Assembly (NCBI GenBank): GCA_947044365.1
Contig: OX345636.1
Coordinates: 16,107,115-16,171,114, forward strand
From: Petrosia ficiformis
Taxonomy: Eukaryota > Porifera > Demospongiae > Haplosclerida > Petrosiidae
Direction of reading: 5' to 3'
Length of the DNA: 64,000 bases
Shown: piece by piece, positions 25,350 through 35,786 of the stretch
Position numbering within the stretch: position 1 is the first letter of the stretch
Layout of the letters: every line of letters begins with the position of its first letter
Position numbers and translations under genes: made by a program
Notes under the pieces: generated by a model
Seen by the model: only the letters and a program-made list of their open reading frames with translations
Database searches by the model: none
Told to the model about the DNA's origin: nothing

Positions 25350-26718
25350 GCTCTTGAAGGAAGAACCCAAGATAAAACAATATACAAAAGCTTTTTTTAC
25401 TAAAACAATGAACTAACTGTAGCATAAATTATATATATATTGTATCAATGTATCGTATCCATTGTTCTATAACTCTAAAAATAGATTTGTTGTTTCAACC
25501 AACTTTAGTGGTTATATAAGTTTTGTCAAAATTTCAGAATTCAAATTGTTGCTGAATGTGAATGACTAATACAGGTTAGATTTTGTTGGTGAATTATGTT
25601 ACCTAGAGTATCATCCCTCCCTATAAGTATTTGTAGTCTTGACAATCATTTATAGTAGATAAGGAATAATTATTTATATGCATTTTTTACTAAAAGTTTA
25701 ATAGAAGGTATATATATGCTCACTATAAGGAATGTTCTCTTACTAATCAGCCATGAACTATAATTTACATCATTAAAGTAAATAGTAAACGAGCTAAATT
25801 GTTCACACAGAACAATTATTTAGCTCATTAACTAATAGTGTGCACGTGGGAAGCTATTTGTGAAAAGTTCCTAATTAATTATTTTTTTATAAAGCAGCTA
25901 GTCCAGTGTGCTATGAGAGTATGCTCTCACATTCACTAACAGATATATAGAACACAGAATTAACTGAAGGAAGACATTATGATAATGCTATTGCATGTTT
26001 AAAATTGGTTAAAACAACAAATCAATTTTTACAGTTTGAGAGATTTCCTAATTAGATGTAAAGTTCCTAGTAACATTAAAAGTAATATAATAATACTTTC
26101 TTTATCATGTTTATAGTGGGTCACAGCATCACGTTCATCATAAAAGACAGCAAGATATCAAATAAGCCATACTATAATTATAATGAGTATTATTATGATA
26201 ACTATTATGATTGATAAGAGATAAGTGTAAAACTAATATCATAATTGATACTATTAACAGTTTATGAATATAATTATATATTACTAATATAAGATCAAGA
26301 CTACAATCTCCAAATACGAGTTATGTAATGTTTATAGTAGCAAACCACAAATTTCATTAAGTGTAGAGAAAATTTAAAATTAATAGCAAAATACAAAGTA
26401 CATAGTTTTACTCATGTAAGAAGTGGCTAGTTTAAAAGGTGCAAACCCTGTTTATTTTTTAAGCTGGCTTTTATTATACTTCTATAAGTATATTTGTGTA
26501 TGTTGGATTGGATTAATAAAGTAGAAATAGATCACAATGTTGGACTAGATTACAAAAATTCATAACTTGTCATAATTAATGGATTCTACCATAAAATAAT
26601 GAAAACAGAATTTTATAACATGACATATTTAGGGTTATCAAAACCAAAAAACAGACAAACAAGATTAACCAATTCTTTATAAGATAAAAGATACTATAGA
26701 TGTGAAGCATAAATTTCA
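25350..26718. other. AT-rich intergenic stretch
   Basis: No gene or large repeat is recognised. A small inverted pair around 25795-25835 (GAGCTAAATTGTTC / GAACAATTATTTAGCTC) is visible. Confidence 0.5.
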
Positions 26719-27067
26719 TCAAAATTTGTAAACACGTTCAACAAAGAGCTTTAAAATAGAAGCATATATATTCACACTTTCGTCTGGCATTTTGTGCTTT
26801 TTGCAAATACTATAATATCTTCTAAGTGGTGCAGTGGCTAAGTGAGCCAGCTGATGGTTGGGAAAACTGGCATTACAAGAAACAAGGATACCATGACAAT
26901 AATCATACCAGAATGTGTAACAGGAGCAAACACACCTCTTCGCATCATATAATTAATGTCAACAACCCTTGATTTGTCACCATTAGCTGTGATGAGAGCA
27001 TCACCGATTTGGACTTCACTAGCGAATTTTACTTCAAGCTTCTCCAAATGATTTGGCGAAATTTTTA

Positions 27068-28134
27068 AGGTGGTACTAGGGAGTGGGCGGATGCGACTCC
27101 AATCACTTTCAAAATACAATATAATATAATATGAGTAAAATTGGATGTAATACCAACCTTCATATCTTCTATTCAGCTTTATAGAGTCCTGTAATTGGGG
27201 AAAACCGGCTGAAATCTCCATTTTTATGGCCCGTAGGGCCATCCCTATGATTGCTTTCCCACGGGTTCGATGTATGTTTATATATATATATAATATATAT
27301 GTTTGTGTCACCTACGCGAGTATGCGTTGTATACGTAGTTAAGGAAGTTACATCATTCCCGGGGGGCTCGGTCAATTAATGGGCGTGGCGCGTAAAAGAA
27401 CGCGCGATCAAGCTCTACACACCAGCAGAAAGAAAGCTGTGTAGCTTACGTGGAAACTGGCTAGCTATTCTGCCTGACATATATTCCTAAAGTTTTACAA
27501 GGTCCTTTGAAAGGTCAGCAGAGTAGATAATCAAAATAATAACTATAATAAGCTGTTGTCTTTCATGCTTGATAGTCAGCCATGATTACTGAATGCTGGA
27601 CACCACAAAGCAGTCATAGGGATACTTTTATAAATTTGTAAAGCAATCAGGGATGTTTTTTTTCTCTATATACACTTGTTCCAATTAACATAAGTACAAA
27701 CCACGAAAGCCACGCCCACCATACATGGCGTACACCAAGTACAATGTATTTCCAGAAAAGTTACATAGCCGTTTTCTGCAAATTCATTTTACTTTTATAG
27801 TTACAAGAGGCTGAAGAAAGCTGAATTCTGTAGCTTTTCAGTGAACCATAAAATTTACCTTTCCAGGCACTATCAAACTCCGATCTTTCTCAGAGAGCAA
27901 CAACAGTTACCCTGACAGGGTTTCCCATCCACCGCCCAGAAAATAAATTTCACGCCCACCACCCGAAGGGTGTGTTTAGCTTTGTTTCTGAAAATAAGTG
28001 AAAACATTTAGGCCCAATAATTATACCCCCGGGTGGGTGTGGCTTCCAAAAGATACCAGATTGTATGCAGGAAAAAGCTGGCAAGACTAGAAACTGATTG
28101 GAGTAGCATCCGCCCACGGAAAAGACTACAACCT
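27068..28134. mobile_element. TA-target transposon with about 40-bp TIRs, inserted in the Hint module
   Basis: The left TIR begins AGGTGGTACTAGGGAGTGGG and continues CGGATGCGACTCCAATCA. The right TIR is its imperfect inverse (TGATTGGAGTAGCATCCGCC, then CACGGAAAAGACTACAACCT). Both ends are flanked by TA (27066-27067 and 28135-28136). Removing element plus one TA restores an uninterrupted Hint frame, the best evidence for the boundaries. It contains MITE copy B (27235-27680) as a nested insertion. The TA target suggests a Tc1/mariner-type mechanism; no transposase is seen. Confidence 0.75.
27235..27680 (-). mobile_element. ATCCCTATGATTGCTTT MITE family, copy B (nested)
   Basis: The inverse of copies A and D: it starts TATGGCCCGTAGGGCCATCC and ends TCTCTATATACACTTGTT. 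It sits inside the TA-target transposon 27068-28134. Confidence 0.8.
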
Positions 28135-28212
28135 TAATGTATCTCCAGATTGAGTTTTGAGAATGAGATACCGAGCTATTCTATTAGGCTCAAAGTGTAG
28201 GATAGTGTAATT

Positions 28213-28544
28213 CAGGGCCACTGAGAGGGGGGGGGGGGGGGGATTGCGGGGTGGGGCAACAGGGGCAACTGCCCCGGGGCCCCACATTCTCTTGGGGCCC
28301 CAAACATTTTGACCATTATTATATAGATTAGCTTAATCAATTATAGGAAACACGATTATAAACCTATCAAAACAATAATAATAGTTATAATTATTTATGC
28401 CTGAAACAGTGACACGTGTAATGCTGAATGAGCAATTATGTTAATAACAAGCAATTAATTAATTAACCACACCCACTATGAATAATTAATTAGCTTTAAA
28501 ATTGTTTGCATGCCCTGGGCCCTTTTAACCTCTCAGCGGCCCTG
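28213..28544. mobile_element. hAT-like MITE inserted in Hint exon
   Basis: Ends CAGGGCCACTGAGAGG and CCTCTCAGCGGCCCTG are near-perfect inverted repeats of hAT style. The flanks share AGTGTAA (28204-28210 and 28545-28551), a probable target duplication. Inside are a run of 16 G (28227-28242) and the GGGGCAACTGCCCCGGGGCC palindrome. On the minus strand the Hint frame stops just after the insertion and resumes beyond it. Confidence 0.75.
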
Positions 28545-29595
28545 AGTGTAAACTTCATTTGACTCCATTTTGCCATTAGAATTCACGAAACTGAAAATCC
28601 TTGGAACTACATCGGCTATGAATACCATTTCATTTTGCTCTGTTAAAACATAGGAGTCTCCTGGAAAACAGGAATCATTGCTATCCTGTTGTGATTCTCC
28701 TGCATTTTTAACTTCCTTGTCTTCCTGTTTTTCAGGCAAATGGCCCCTTTTAGCTACACCACCTAACTTATTCCCAATACCAAAGCCAAATTCCCAAGCT
28801 GTTCTTACAAAAGGAATTGCCATTGAATATATTTCACTCACTTGTTTTGTGAGAATGTTTACCATTTCTTTCAAGGCTCTGATTTCTGCCTCTGCTTCAT
28901 ATTTTTGCTTTTTAAAGTAAATCCAGTGAATAGATAAATAGATCATTTGTGTAGCAAGCTCCATTCTGTTTCGATGATATTTCTCTGATAAAAGACATTA
29001 TGATCTCCATTTGATCCTTGTAATAATATGGGCAATTCTCCTGTGTGTTTATAATTATCATGTATCGTGGCTCGACACTTCCAATCAGCCATTTCAATTT
29101 TTCAGGACAACGTGGATGTTTCAACATTTGCTGGAAGCTGCTCATTTGTGCTATTTGCTAGACGGTCAGCATTGGTAAATACAACAATGACATATAGCCA
29201 GAATTCACTTGAATTCTGAAAGTAATTCAGGATTTTAGCCTGATCATTTCCAAATCTTTCTGCTACCGAGACAATAAATAGGACAGCATCAACTCCTGGG
29301 CTTCCATCTTCAACAACTAGTTTCAAACCCCTGGCAATTTCTATTAAAGCATCTTCGTCGCTTAAAATGTCCTCTGTATCTGCTAACCCTGGAGTATTAA
29401 CGATATACAAGCTAGTACCTTCATAATCAACAGACCCATATTTTGCTTTACCAGTAATTGAAGCCAAACCAACATTAGCTTCAAATGTTTTGTCCCGCAA
29501 ATAAAGTTACTGAGACTATTTTTTCCTTGCCCAACTTTCCCTAATAGTAGCAACTTGTAAGTCAATTTTTGAGGATCCCTGATCGCTGTGGCCAT

Positions 29596-31060
29596 TATAG
29601 ACTATTCAGAAATATAAATTAAAATTTACATTGCATGGTCAATTTAGATCGAGAGAGCGAAAAAGGGTCAAAAGCCTGGGCAGGCCGGTCTAGATATTTT
29701 GTGAGGTAGGGTGAACCCGGCGAGCGAAGCGCTCTGCTAGAGTTTTTTTTGGCTTTATTAACTATTTATGAGAGGTGTGGTCACTTCATTTAGAAATTAT
29801 TATAACCACACCTATATACCTTGATCAAGCATATAATGTGTGAGGTGTGGGTCGGCATCACAGATGCAACTGAATGCAGCTTCTTTGCAACTTTATGGAC
29901 CTCCTGGAGCAATCTAACAATCACCTCAATTTCGCTTACCAATTACTGCAAGCATAGCATCCACTCAAGTCTGCAAGCGAACGGTATTTTTCACTTATTC
30001 TCCAAACATCCCTTTCTCTCTCACTGGAAAGCAAGTCTATACATCACACATACATCGACATCCCATTCTAATCTCCTTATACTTTTTAAAAAAGTATATA
30101 TATCCTAAGCAAAGTAACATCAAAAGGTGGACACAAAGCACCGCTAGTCCACATCCTACAAAGCATGGGCGTTTTGGACAATAGAATGCTGATTTTATTA
30201 CTTTTTAAAATAGTGCCCTTACTACCTGTTGTGCAACGCTTGATCCACAAATTGTTACAGTTTATGCATGACAAGCATTTAAATTATCCCTTTTTCATTG
30301 CAATTAATGGTTGCTCTTGATTTAATGGGTGTTCTCAGAATTTAATTTTCACAGTAACTGCAATTTGAGCACTATAACTTAGTAATGGTAAGTCATATTG
30401 CAAAGCTACTATACCAACATGAAGCTGATGTTGTCTACAATACATACAAGCAAAAAAATACAATTTGAAATTTTCCTACTTTTGACCCCTTATTTACCAG
30501 GAAGTGAGCAAGCCAGTTGCAAGTCAGCACATTATTTAAGAAATACCATTTTTCCTGTAGTCTTTAGGGGACACCCATTCTAGTTTTCCTTCAGTGATGA
30601 CACTAGTATCCACATATTATAATAATGAATGCACTGAAGTGCAGAACACTCGCTGTAAACATTTACATTAATAAACATTTAAAGTAAAGTCCTAGGATTA
30701 AAAGGTTCAAGCAATTTTATATCCCTAGGACAAAATATTGCGGGGGACAAAAAATTGTGACAGATTGGTTTGTTGTGCTTGTATGTGATATGAGTCTAAG
30801 CTGAGTTGAGAAGAATGAAGAACTTTAAATGTTTATTAATGTAAATTTTTACACTGAGGGTTCTGCACTTCAGTGCATTCATTGAACATGTTCACAACAT
30901 GCAATCAAGCACATGTTTGTTTCAGCAAAAATGATTTTAACCATAATTAATAGTTAATTAAGTGAAAGTGAATAAATGAAATGATTGTGATTTTAACCAA
31001 AATTAATAGTTAATTGAAAGTGAATCAAATGAACACGAAAGATAGCCCTGAGTCAGTAGT
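29596..31060. other. Intergenic region with one MITE
   Basis: No gene is recognised. An inverted pair GAGGTGTGGTC / AACCACACCT flanks about 29770-29815. A MITE is at 30624-30883. Confidence 0.45.
30624..30883. mobile_element. 260-bp MITE with about 60-bp TIRs
   Basis: The left arm starts AATGAATGCACTGAAGTGCA and ends with ATTAATAAACATTTAAAGT. The right arm is its inverse, from ACTTTAAATGTTTATTAAT to CACTTCAGTGCATTCATT. The subterminal GTTCTGCACT resembles the GAGGGTTCTGCACT motif near 47072 and 62425. Confidence 0.7.
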
Positions 31061-31531
31061 TTATGACCTTGAGATGGAACGTATCATGTCATCCTTATAT
31101 GTAAGGCTAAAAGGTGGACATGTTAGTAATGCCATCTTGGTAATCTTGGTGTCTTCATTACAGCACAGTTTATGTACCATGTCACCAGTTGCTGTTAATG
31201 ACATTGGTGATGGCATTTCAGAAGATTTGACAAGAATATGAGTAGTGAGAAGTGTTTCACAGGACTCGGTATTTTGCATCATTCGACATTTGGTACACTC
31301 ACCAATTTCAGGGTATGTTCCGACCACTACCTTACTGTTACAGTTAAGACATTTCTTGAGTTCATCAAGGTACTTCACTCCTAAAATCCGTACATTGTGT
31401 AATTGATGGTGACTAAATGTATCTGTATCAGAACTATCTTCTGCAACATATCCAATGTCAATGTCAGAAATTTCTTCTATAGTTGAAATGTTGAGAGATG
31501 CTGTTTTCCATTGAATTCTTTCACAATAAAT
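31061..31531 (-). CDS. Exon with RPA-like C-x2-C zinc motif
   Basis: The minus-strand exon begins after a GAACAG acceptor (first base 31531) and stays open to a stop at 31061. It has an acidic stretch (SDIDIGYVAEDSSDTDTF), then HNVRILGVKYLDELKKCLNC and GECTKCRMMQ, a pair of Cys-x2-Cys knuckles spaced as in the zinc/OB region of replication-protein-A-like proteins. The segment after them is hydrophobic with KLCCNEDTKITKMALLTCPP. I recognise only the motif style. It may be part of a helicase/transposon-associated protein, since a RecQ-like first exon lies upstream, but the exon phases (0 here, 1 there) do not join directly. Confidence 0.45.
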   Translation of the reverse strand: MYCERIQWKTASLNISTIEEISDIDIGYVAEDSSDTDTFSHHQLHNVRILGVKYLDELKKCLNCNSKVVVGTYPEIGECTKCRMMQNTESCETLLTTHILVKSSEMPSPMSLTATGDMVHKLCCNEDTKITKMALLTCPPFSLTYKDDMIRSISRS

Positions 31532-31630
31532 CTGTTCAATAGTGTAGCAGTGATGAAGTTAGAACTGGATACCAAATGTTGAGAAATGATCGAGAGGAGC
31601 GAGAAGGATACCAAACATCATATACACCAA

Positions 31631-31642
31631 TGCGCATGCGCA
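31631..31642. promoter_or_regulatory. NRF1-like palindrome
   Basis: TGCGCATGCGCA is a perfect 12-bp palindrome equal to the animal NRF1 core site. A short plus-strand ATGGCGACTGAG start follows about 20 bases later but soon meets a stop. Similar GCGCATGCG sites occur at 39127 and 60491. Confidence 0.45.
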
Positions 31643-32235
31643 ACGTACAGAGTGAGTGAAAATGGCGACTGAGGAAAGTCTATCGATTCCATGAAAGCTG
31701 GAGATCGTCATTTCATTTGTCAACGAGATTATCACAGATCGTTTAAATCTCGGAATTATCAGACTCTAGCATTTGGAAAGCAGTGTCAATGAACCAGTAA
31801 CACAAGGTATTGCAAAGATTACGTGGTAACACACAGACAGACAGACACACCACTAACTTATGATCAACTGTATCTATATCAGGCCTGTCAGAAGCATATT
31901 TGATGTGAAGGACAGATAACACAGTGTAGTCTGGCGAGCAGACCTTTCGCTTCCGCTTTTACATTGGGACGGGGCGGAGGAAAGGTCTGATTTCATGTGC
32001 CGTAGGAATGTCATGTGTCACATAATCTGATTTCACCACGCCTTGCGCCTCAGCGCACCGAGTACGTAACGTTTATAATTTATCGTCGAGTGACGATGAA
32101 ATGCTGTCTCTGTTTGGTGAGTTTGCTGTCTGCAAATAAAAGAAGGAGGTTGTACGGAGCATCAATCTTGTATAGTTCTAGAATTATTTAAAGTCGAAGC
32201 CACTAGACTAGGCCTTGCTGGTGTAGTAAGCTTAC

Positions 32236-32419
32236 CTTCAAACAGCTGTTCCTCAGATGGACCATTCCTTTGTTTACCTTGTAGATAGTGCATTATTGCT
32301 GCCTCCTTCTGTTTTACTCGTAAATTCGAGTAACCTAGCTCTTCAGCTGCCGTCTGGATTGCCTCTTCCATTTTAATCCCGTAACTCGTGTTAATTAACG
32401 GGTTTGTGGCTAGAGTCAT
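32236..32419 (-). CDS. Possible first exon of a RecQ-type helicase relative
   Basis: From an ATG at 32419 or, more likely, 32371, the exon reads MEEAIQTAAEELGYSNLRVK then QKEAAIMHYLQGK, matching the start of sponge RecQ-like helicases before motif I. It goes on with QRNGPSEEQLFE and reaches a GAAG|GTAAGC donor at 32235. The expected motif I (Walker A) exon is not found downstream in the expected direction, so this may be a fragment or a chimaeric first exon. A CCAAT box (ATTGG on plus strand) lies about 30 bases upstream. Confidence 0.45.
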
Positions 32420-34246
32420 GTGACTACTCGCATTTCATTGGCTCTATCAACATTCCTGCAGAGCCCATGAAATCATGTCAAACATAAAACTTGGATAATG
32501 TCGAATTAGAGGCTATAGCAACATTCACTAGAACAAACCCAGAACAGAATTTTACCTCAAGTCATTTGAATTCAGAAATGGAATTGAGTGGAATTGTTAC
32601 CCTAGGACATCAAATCTATTGTCTGCATGCCAAAAGATTGTAAATATCACAAAATGACACAAATATTACATTATAATTATTATATTTATTACATAATAAT
32701 AATTATTATAAGTTATTTCATTTATTTCATCTATTACTTTCCTTTAACGGCTTTTGGTGTTGGTTTTGTGTAATAATTTTATCCAACTGTTATTTCAAAC
32801 TTCATTAAATGTTACACCTTTAAGACAGTAATTTACATCTATAAAGACTGATACATACACCTTTAAATACACCCCCAGTCCGTGGGGTAGTATTAGACTG
32901 ACAACAAAGAGATGTCTTCTTGAGAAATCTCTGGAGCAAAAAGATTGTCTGTGATATCCAGCATAAGAAGATATGATAGCCAGTGCTCTTCTTATTGTGA
33001 TACACAATGGCCTATCATCAGTGGTAGAACCTCACCTAACAACCACATTTGACTGGCTAAACAAAAGGAGGATAATGCAATCCTAAACCTACCACTCTGT
33101 TTCAGAGATCTAGAATTATCATTTTCATTGATTGTAGTTGCAGAAATAGTTGATGATCGGTCCACAGCCTCTGTGTACCTCAAGTCAAAGGCCTCAATTT
33201 TTTTTTATTGAACTGAGCTAAAGTATTGTCGGTCTCCAACCACAGTACGGGGATTAATGCCATACTCTCTTGACTAAGTACAATAATCATCACCCTCAAG
33301 CATATGAAGATGTTCTGCACGAGATGACAGAGTGTGAAGCACAAAATTACTAGCTCTGAACTCTGTATTCATCTATTCTCTGGTAGCCATGCATTTTCGA
33401 CATGGATGATGGGCTGCTGTTGTCTCTTCATATCCACCACAAGCACAACTTGCAGGATTATCTGCTGAAAGAACACCAAGTGTACAAAGTATTTTAGGAG
33501 ATCCACAAATGGTAAAACTGTATCCACCCTCCTGCATATGGAACAACAGATAAAACTTTCATCAATGATGCACTTACTAGAAATTTAATATCAATTGGTT
33601 TTAATACAGCATTCATTCCATACTTCTAGATTTTGTTATTCTTTTTAAGTGCTAGTAATTGAATAGACCTTATTTTGGATGGTAGTTCTAGCGAGCAATT
33701 GTCCAAAGTGAAATAGAATGCAGCTAAAAAGATACATGTACACATGTAGTCCATTCTATGAAATTAGATTCTTACCAATTTTGGAACTGTTTGCCTTGAT
33801 CCCAGTGGATTACATAATTCTAAATCGTCATAATACAAGAAGATCTATGTGGATAAACAACGATTTAAGATGAGTGGGAAGACCACAAAACACATTAGGT
33901 TCAACCTGCACTGTTAAAAATAGGGTGTAAATTTGTATCACCAGGTATAAATGTTTTCACCTTTTGGAGGTGTATTGTGTATATAGTACTTACTACATAC
34001 ATACACTTATAGCATAATATAGATGCCTAGTGTATTGGATGTATAATGATACGCTGATCATTATACATGTACGTTGTATTGAATTATGTCACTAGACTTC
34101 TTTAATTTGTCACAGGAAGTTTAATAATTGGTATTATTTATAAATAATTATGGCTTATTTTCTCTTGGAGTATATAGGCTGGCATTATCAATCACAAGTT
34201 TGACTTAGAACAGCATATATGTATTTAAATAAGACATTTTGAATTC

Positions 34247-34285
34247 AGAAAATCATATGTACATTAAATGTACATATGATTTTCT
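34247..34285. repeat. 39-bp perfect palindrome
   Basis: Arms AGAAAATCATATGTACATT and AATGTACATATGATTTTCT are exact inverse copies around one base. Confidence 0.9.
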
Positions 34286-34984
34286 AATGAAAGCCAACAA
34301 TGTCATTGTTATAATCATAATTATACCTAAAATGAATATTCATCCTTTGATGTGATGAGGTGTCTAAATGACGAATACACCTGGTATCACATGACATGTC
34401 GACTAGGAGGTAGATAATCGCGAGTTAGATACCTGGGATCACGCGACACGAGGTATATAATTTTTTGTTATTCACCTAGCCACAACAAGGCAAAAAGGAG
34501 GGTTTAGTTGTGATATTGTGGTACAAAAATAACAACACCAAAAAAGTATGGAATTACCGACACAGCAAAAGAAAAAATACTTCAACTATTGAAGCCCAGC
34601 AGAATGTTATTATTATAACGCTCTGACACCTGCAGCATAATTTTCATTCTTGGCGTACTAATAGTACTGTAGTATAGAAAGACAGCAAGGCGAGTATGAA
34701 GACAACGTTCTCACTTTACTCACCTGCATAACTTCCATATTTTAAACAGCATAGACTTTTAACTCACTTATTTTCACAGAAGAGCTTCCAACAAAGCCAT
34801 AAATATCAAAATTATGCTTCGTTAGTTGTAGGAAAGCACCAAGGCGAGTGTTTCAGTGCTTCAGCCATAGCCGTCACTTTCTTTCCATACGCAAATTAGA
34901 AATTGCGCAATATAAATTTGGCACCAAGAAAACCACATCCTTGTTTTGTGGGTTTCTTCTGCTTTGTAGATTAGGTATAAGACA

Positions 34985-35079
34985 GTTATAGGTCTTCAGG
35001 TCAGGATATTAGTTGTTTTAGTGCCCTCGCTTCGCTCGGGCTCTAAAACAACTAATATCCCTCCCCTCGACCTATAACC
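34985..35079. repeat. Long GC-centred hairpin
   Basis: GTTATAGGTC and GACCTATAAC ends, GGATATTAGTTGTTTTAG and CTAAAACAACTAATATCC inner arms, around CCCTCGCTTCGCTCGGGCT. It is of the same architecture as the hairpins at 4653 and 12301. Confidence 0.8.
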
Positions 35080-35445
35080 TATACTTGTTTATCCTTTGTT
35101 TTGTTATTTTATATTTGTTATTTATGTATACAAGTACCCATAAGAAGACTAGTCACTTGGCTAATAAAGCATTTATGTCTAAAAAGAAAAATAGACAAAA
35201 TATACATAACAAGAACTCAATAGCTTATATACATAATACACGCATACATGCTGAAACAACATAGACAACAAAATATGCATAAACAAATATTTTTGTCATG
35301 TAAGATGTACCATGCGCAAAATGTGTCTAAGTATTAACAAATATGCTGCAGTATTTATAAATGTGTTGACTTATATATTCACCACATAACGCAGAAATTT
35401 TAAATAGTATTTTGAATTAAAACGGGACTCCATATACTTTGCACT

Positions 35446-35506
35446 AATTAAAATTTTGATTGGTGCACTTAATACGGTATTAAGTGCACCAATCAAAATT
35501 TTAATT
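35446..35506. repeat. 61-bp perfect palindrome
   Basis: Two 30-base arms (beginning AATTAAAATTTTGATTGGTG) are exact inverse complements around a single G. Confidence 0.9.
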
Positions 35507-35786
35507 CAAAAACAATTATGACACTTCAAACTTTACAAAAACCGAAATTTTTTTATTGCGGAAGATGGTGAATAGCTAAGTGCCTTGTAAATACCGCTTA
35601 ATATGAGTCAATGGAAAAGCCAGTATACACAATCAGGAACTGGTATATGTTGCAACTCACACCTGAGATATCACTTTGTAAAGACATAAGTGCACCACAT
35701 GAATTTTCACTATCCCTTTCACAGCTTCACCAAAACCAAGCGGTAATATACGGAAAGATTACTGAAATATTTGACCCATGTCAAAG

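Larger units (their letters stand above)
26719..29595 (-). pseudogene. AIG1/GIMAP-type GTPase fused to Hedgehog-type Hint module, broken
   Basis: Read on the minus strand from ATG 29595, the first block has G1 GKVGQGKNSLSN. The next, in another frame, has NTPGLADTE (G3) and VVFTNADRL (G4), and a third EPRYMIIINTQ (G5-like) and NGACYTNDLF: an AIG1-type GTPase. A coiled stretch (KYEAEAEIRALKEMVNILTK) leads to SCFPGDSYVLTEQ at about 28670, the Cys-first start of a Hint autoprocessing domain. Its next strand resumes after a hAT-like insertion (28213-28544). A second insertion (27068-28134) precedes ISPNHLEKL, which has the catalytic-type His, then ASEVQIGDAL and RRGVFAPVTHSG. The remainder (GILVSCNASFPNHQLAH), in another frame, ends at TGA 26719. 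At least three frameshifts in the GTPase part, one in Hint and two transposons make it non-functional. Hint normally cleaves its own N-terminal junction; here it would have released the GTPase. Confidence 0.75.
32420..35786. other. Intergenic region with decayed ORF fragments and palindromes
   Basis: On the minus strand at about 33380-33490 a fragment reads SADNPASCACGGYEETTAAH followed by HPCRKCMATRE and then a stop. The style is that of transposon-associated Cys-rich proteins, too short for a call. Perfect palindromes lie at 34247-34285 and 35446-35506 and a long hairpin at 34985-35079. A frame at 35611-35874 runs into the transposon at 35787, and its first part might be part of a host exon. 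Confidence 0.45.

Noticed and set aside
27120..27311. N-terminal part of the minus-strand frame that reaches the Hint block
   Set aside because: This part is read from MITE copy B and TIR sequence, not from the host gene.
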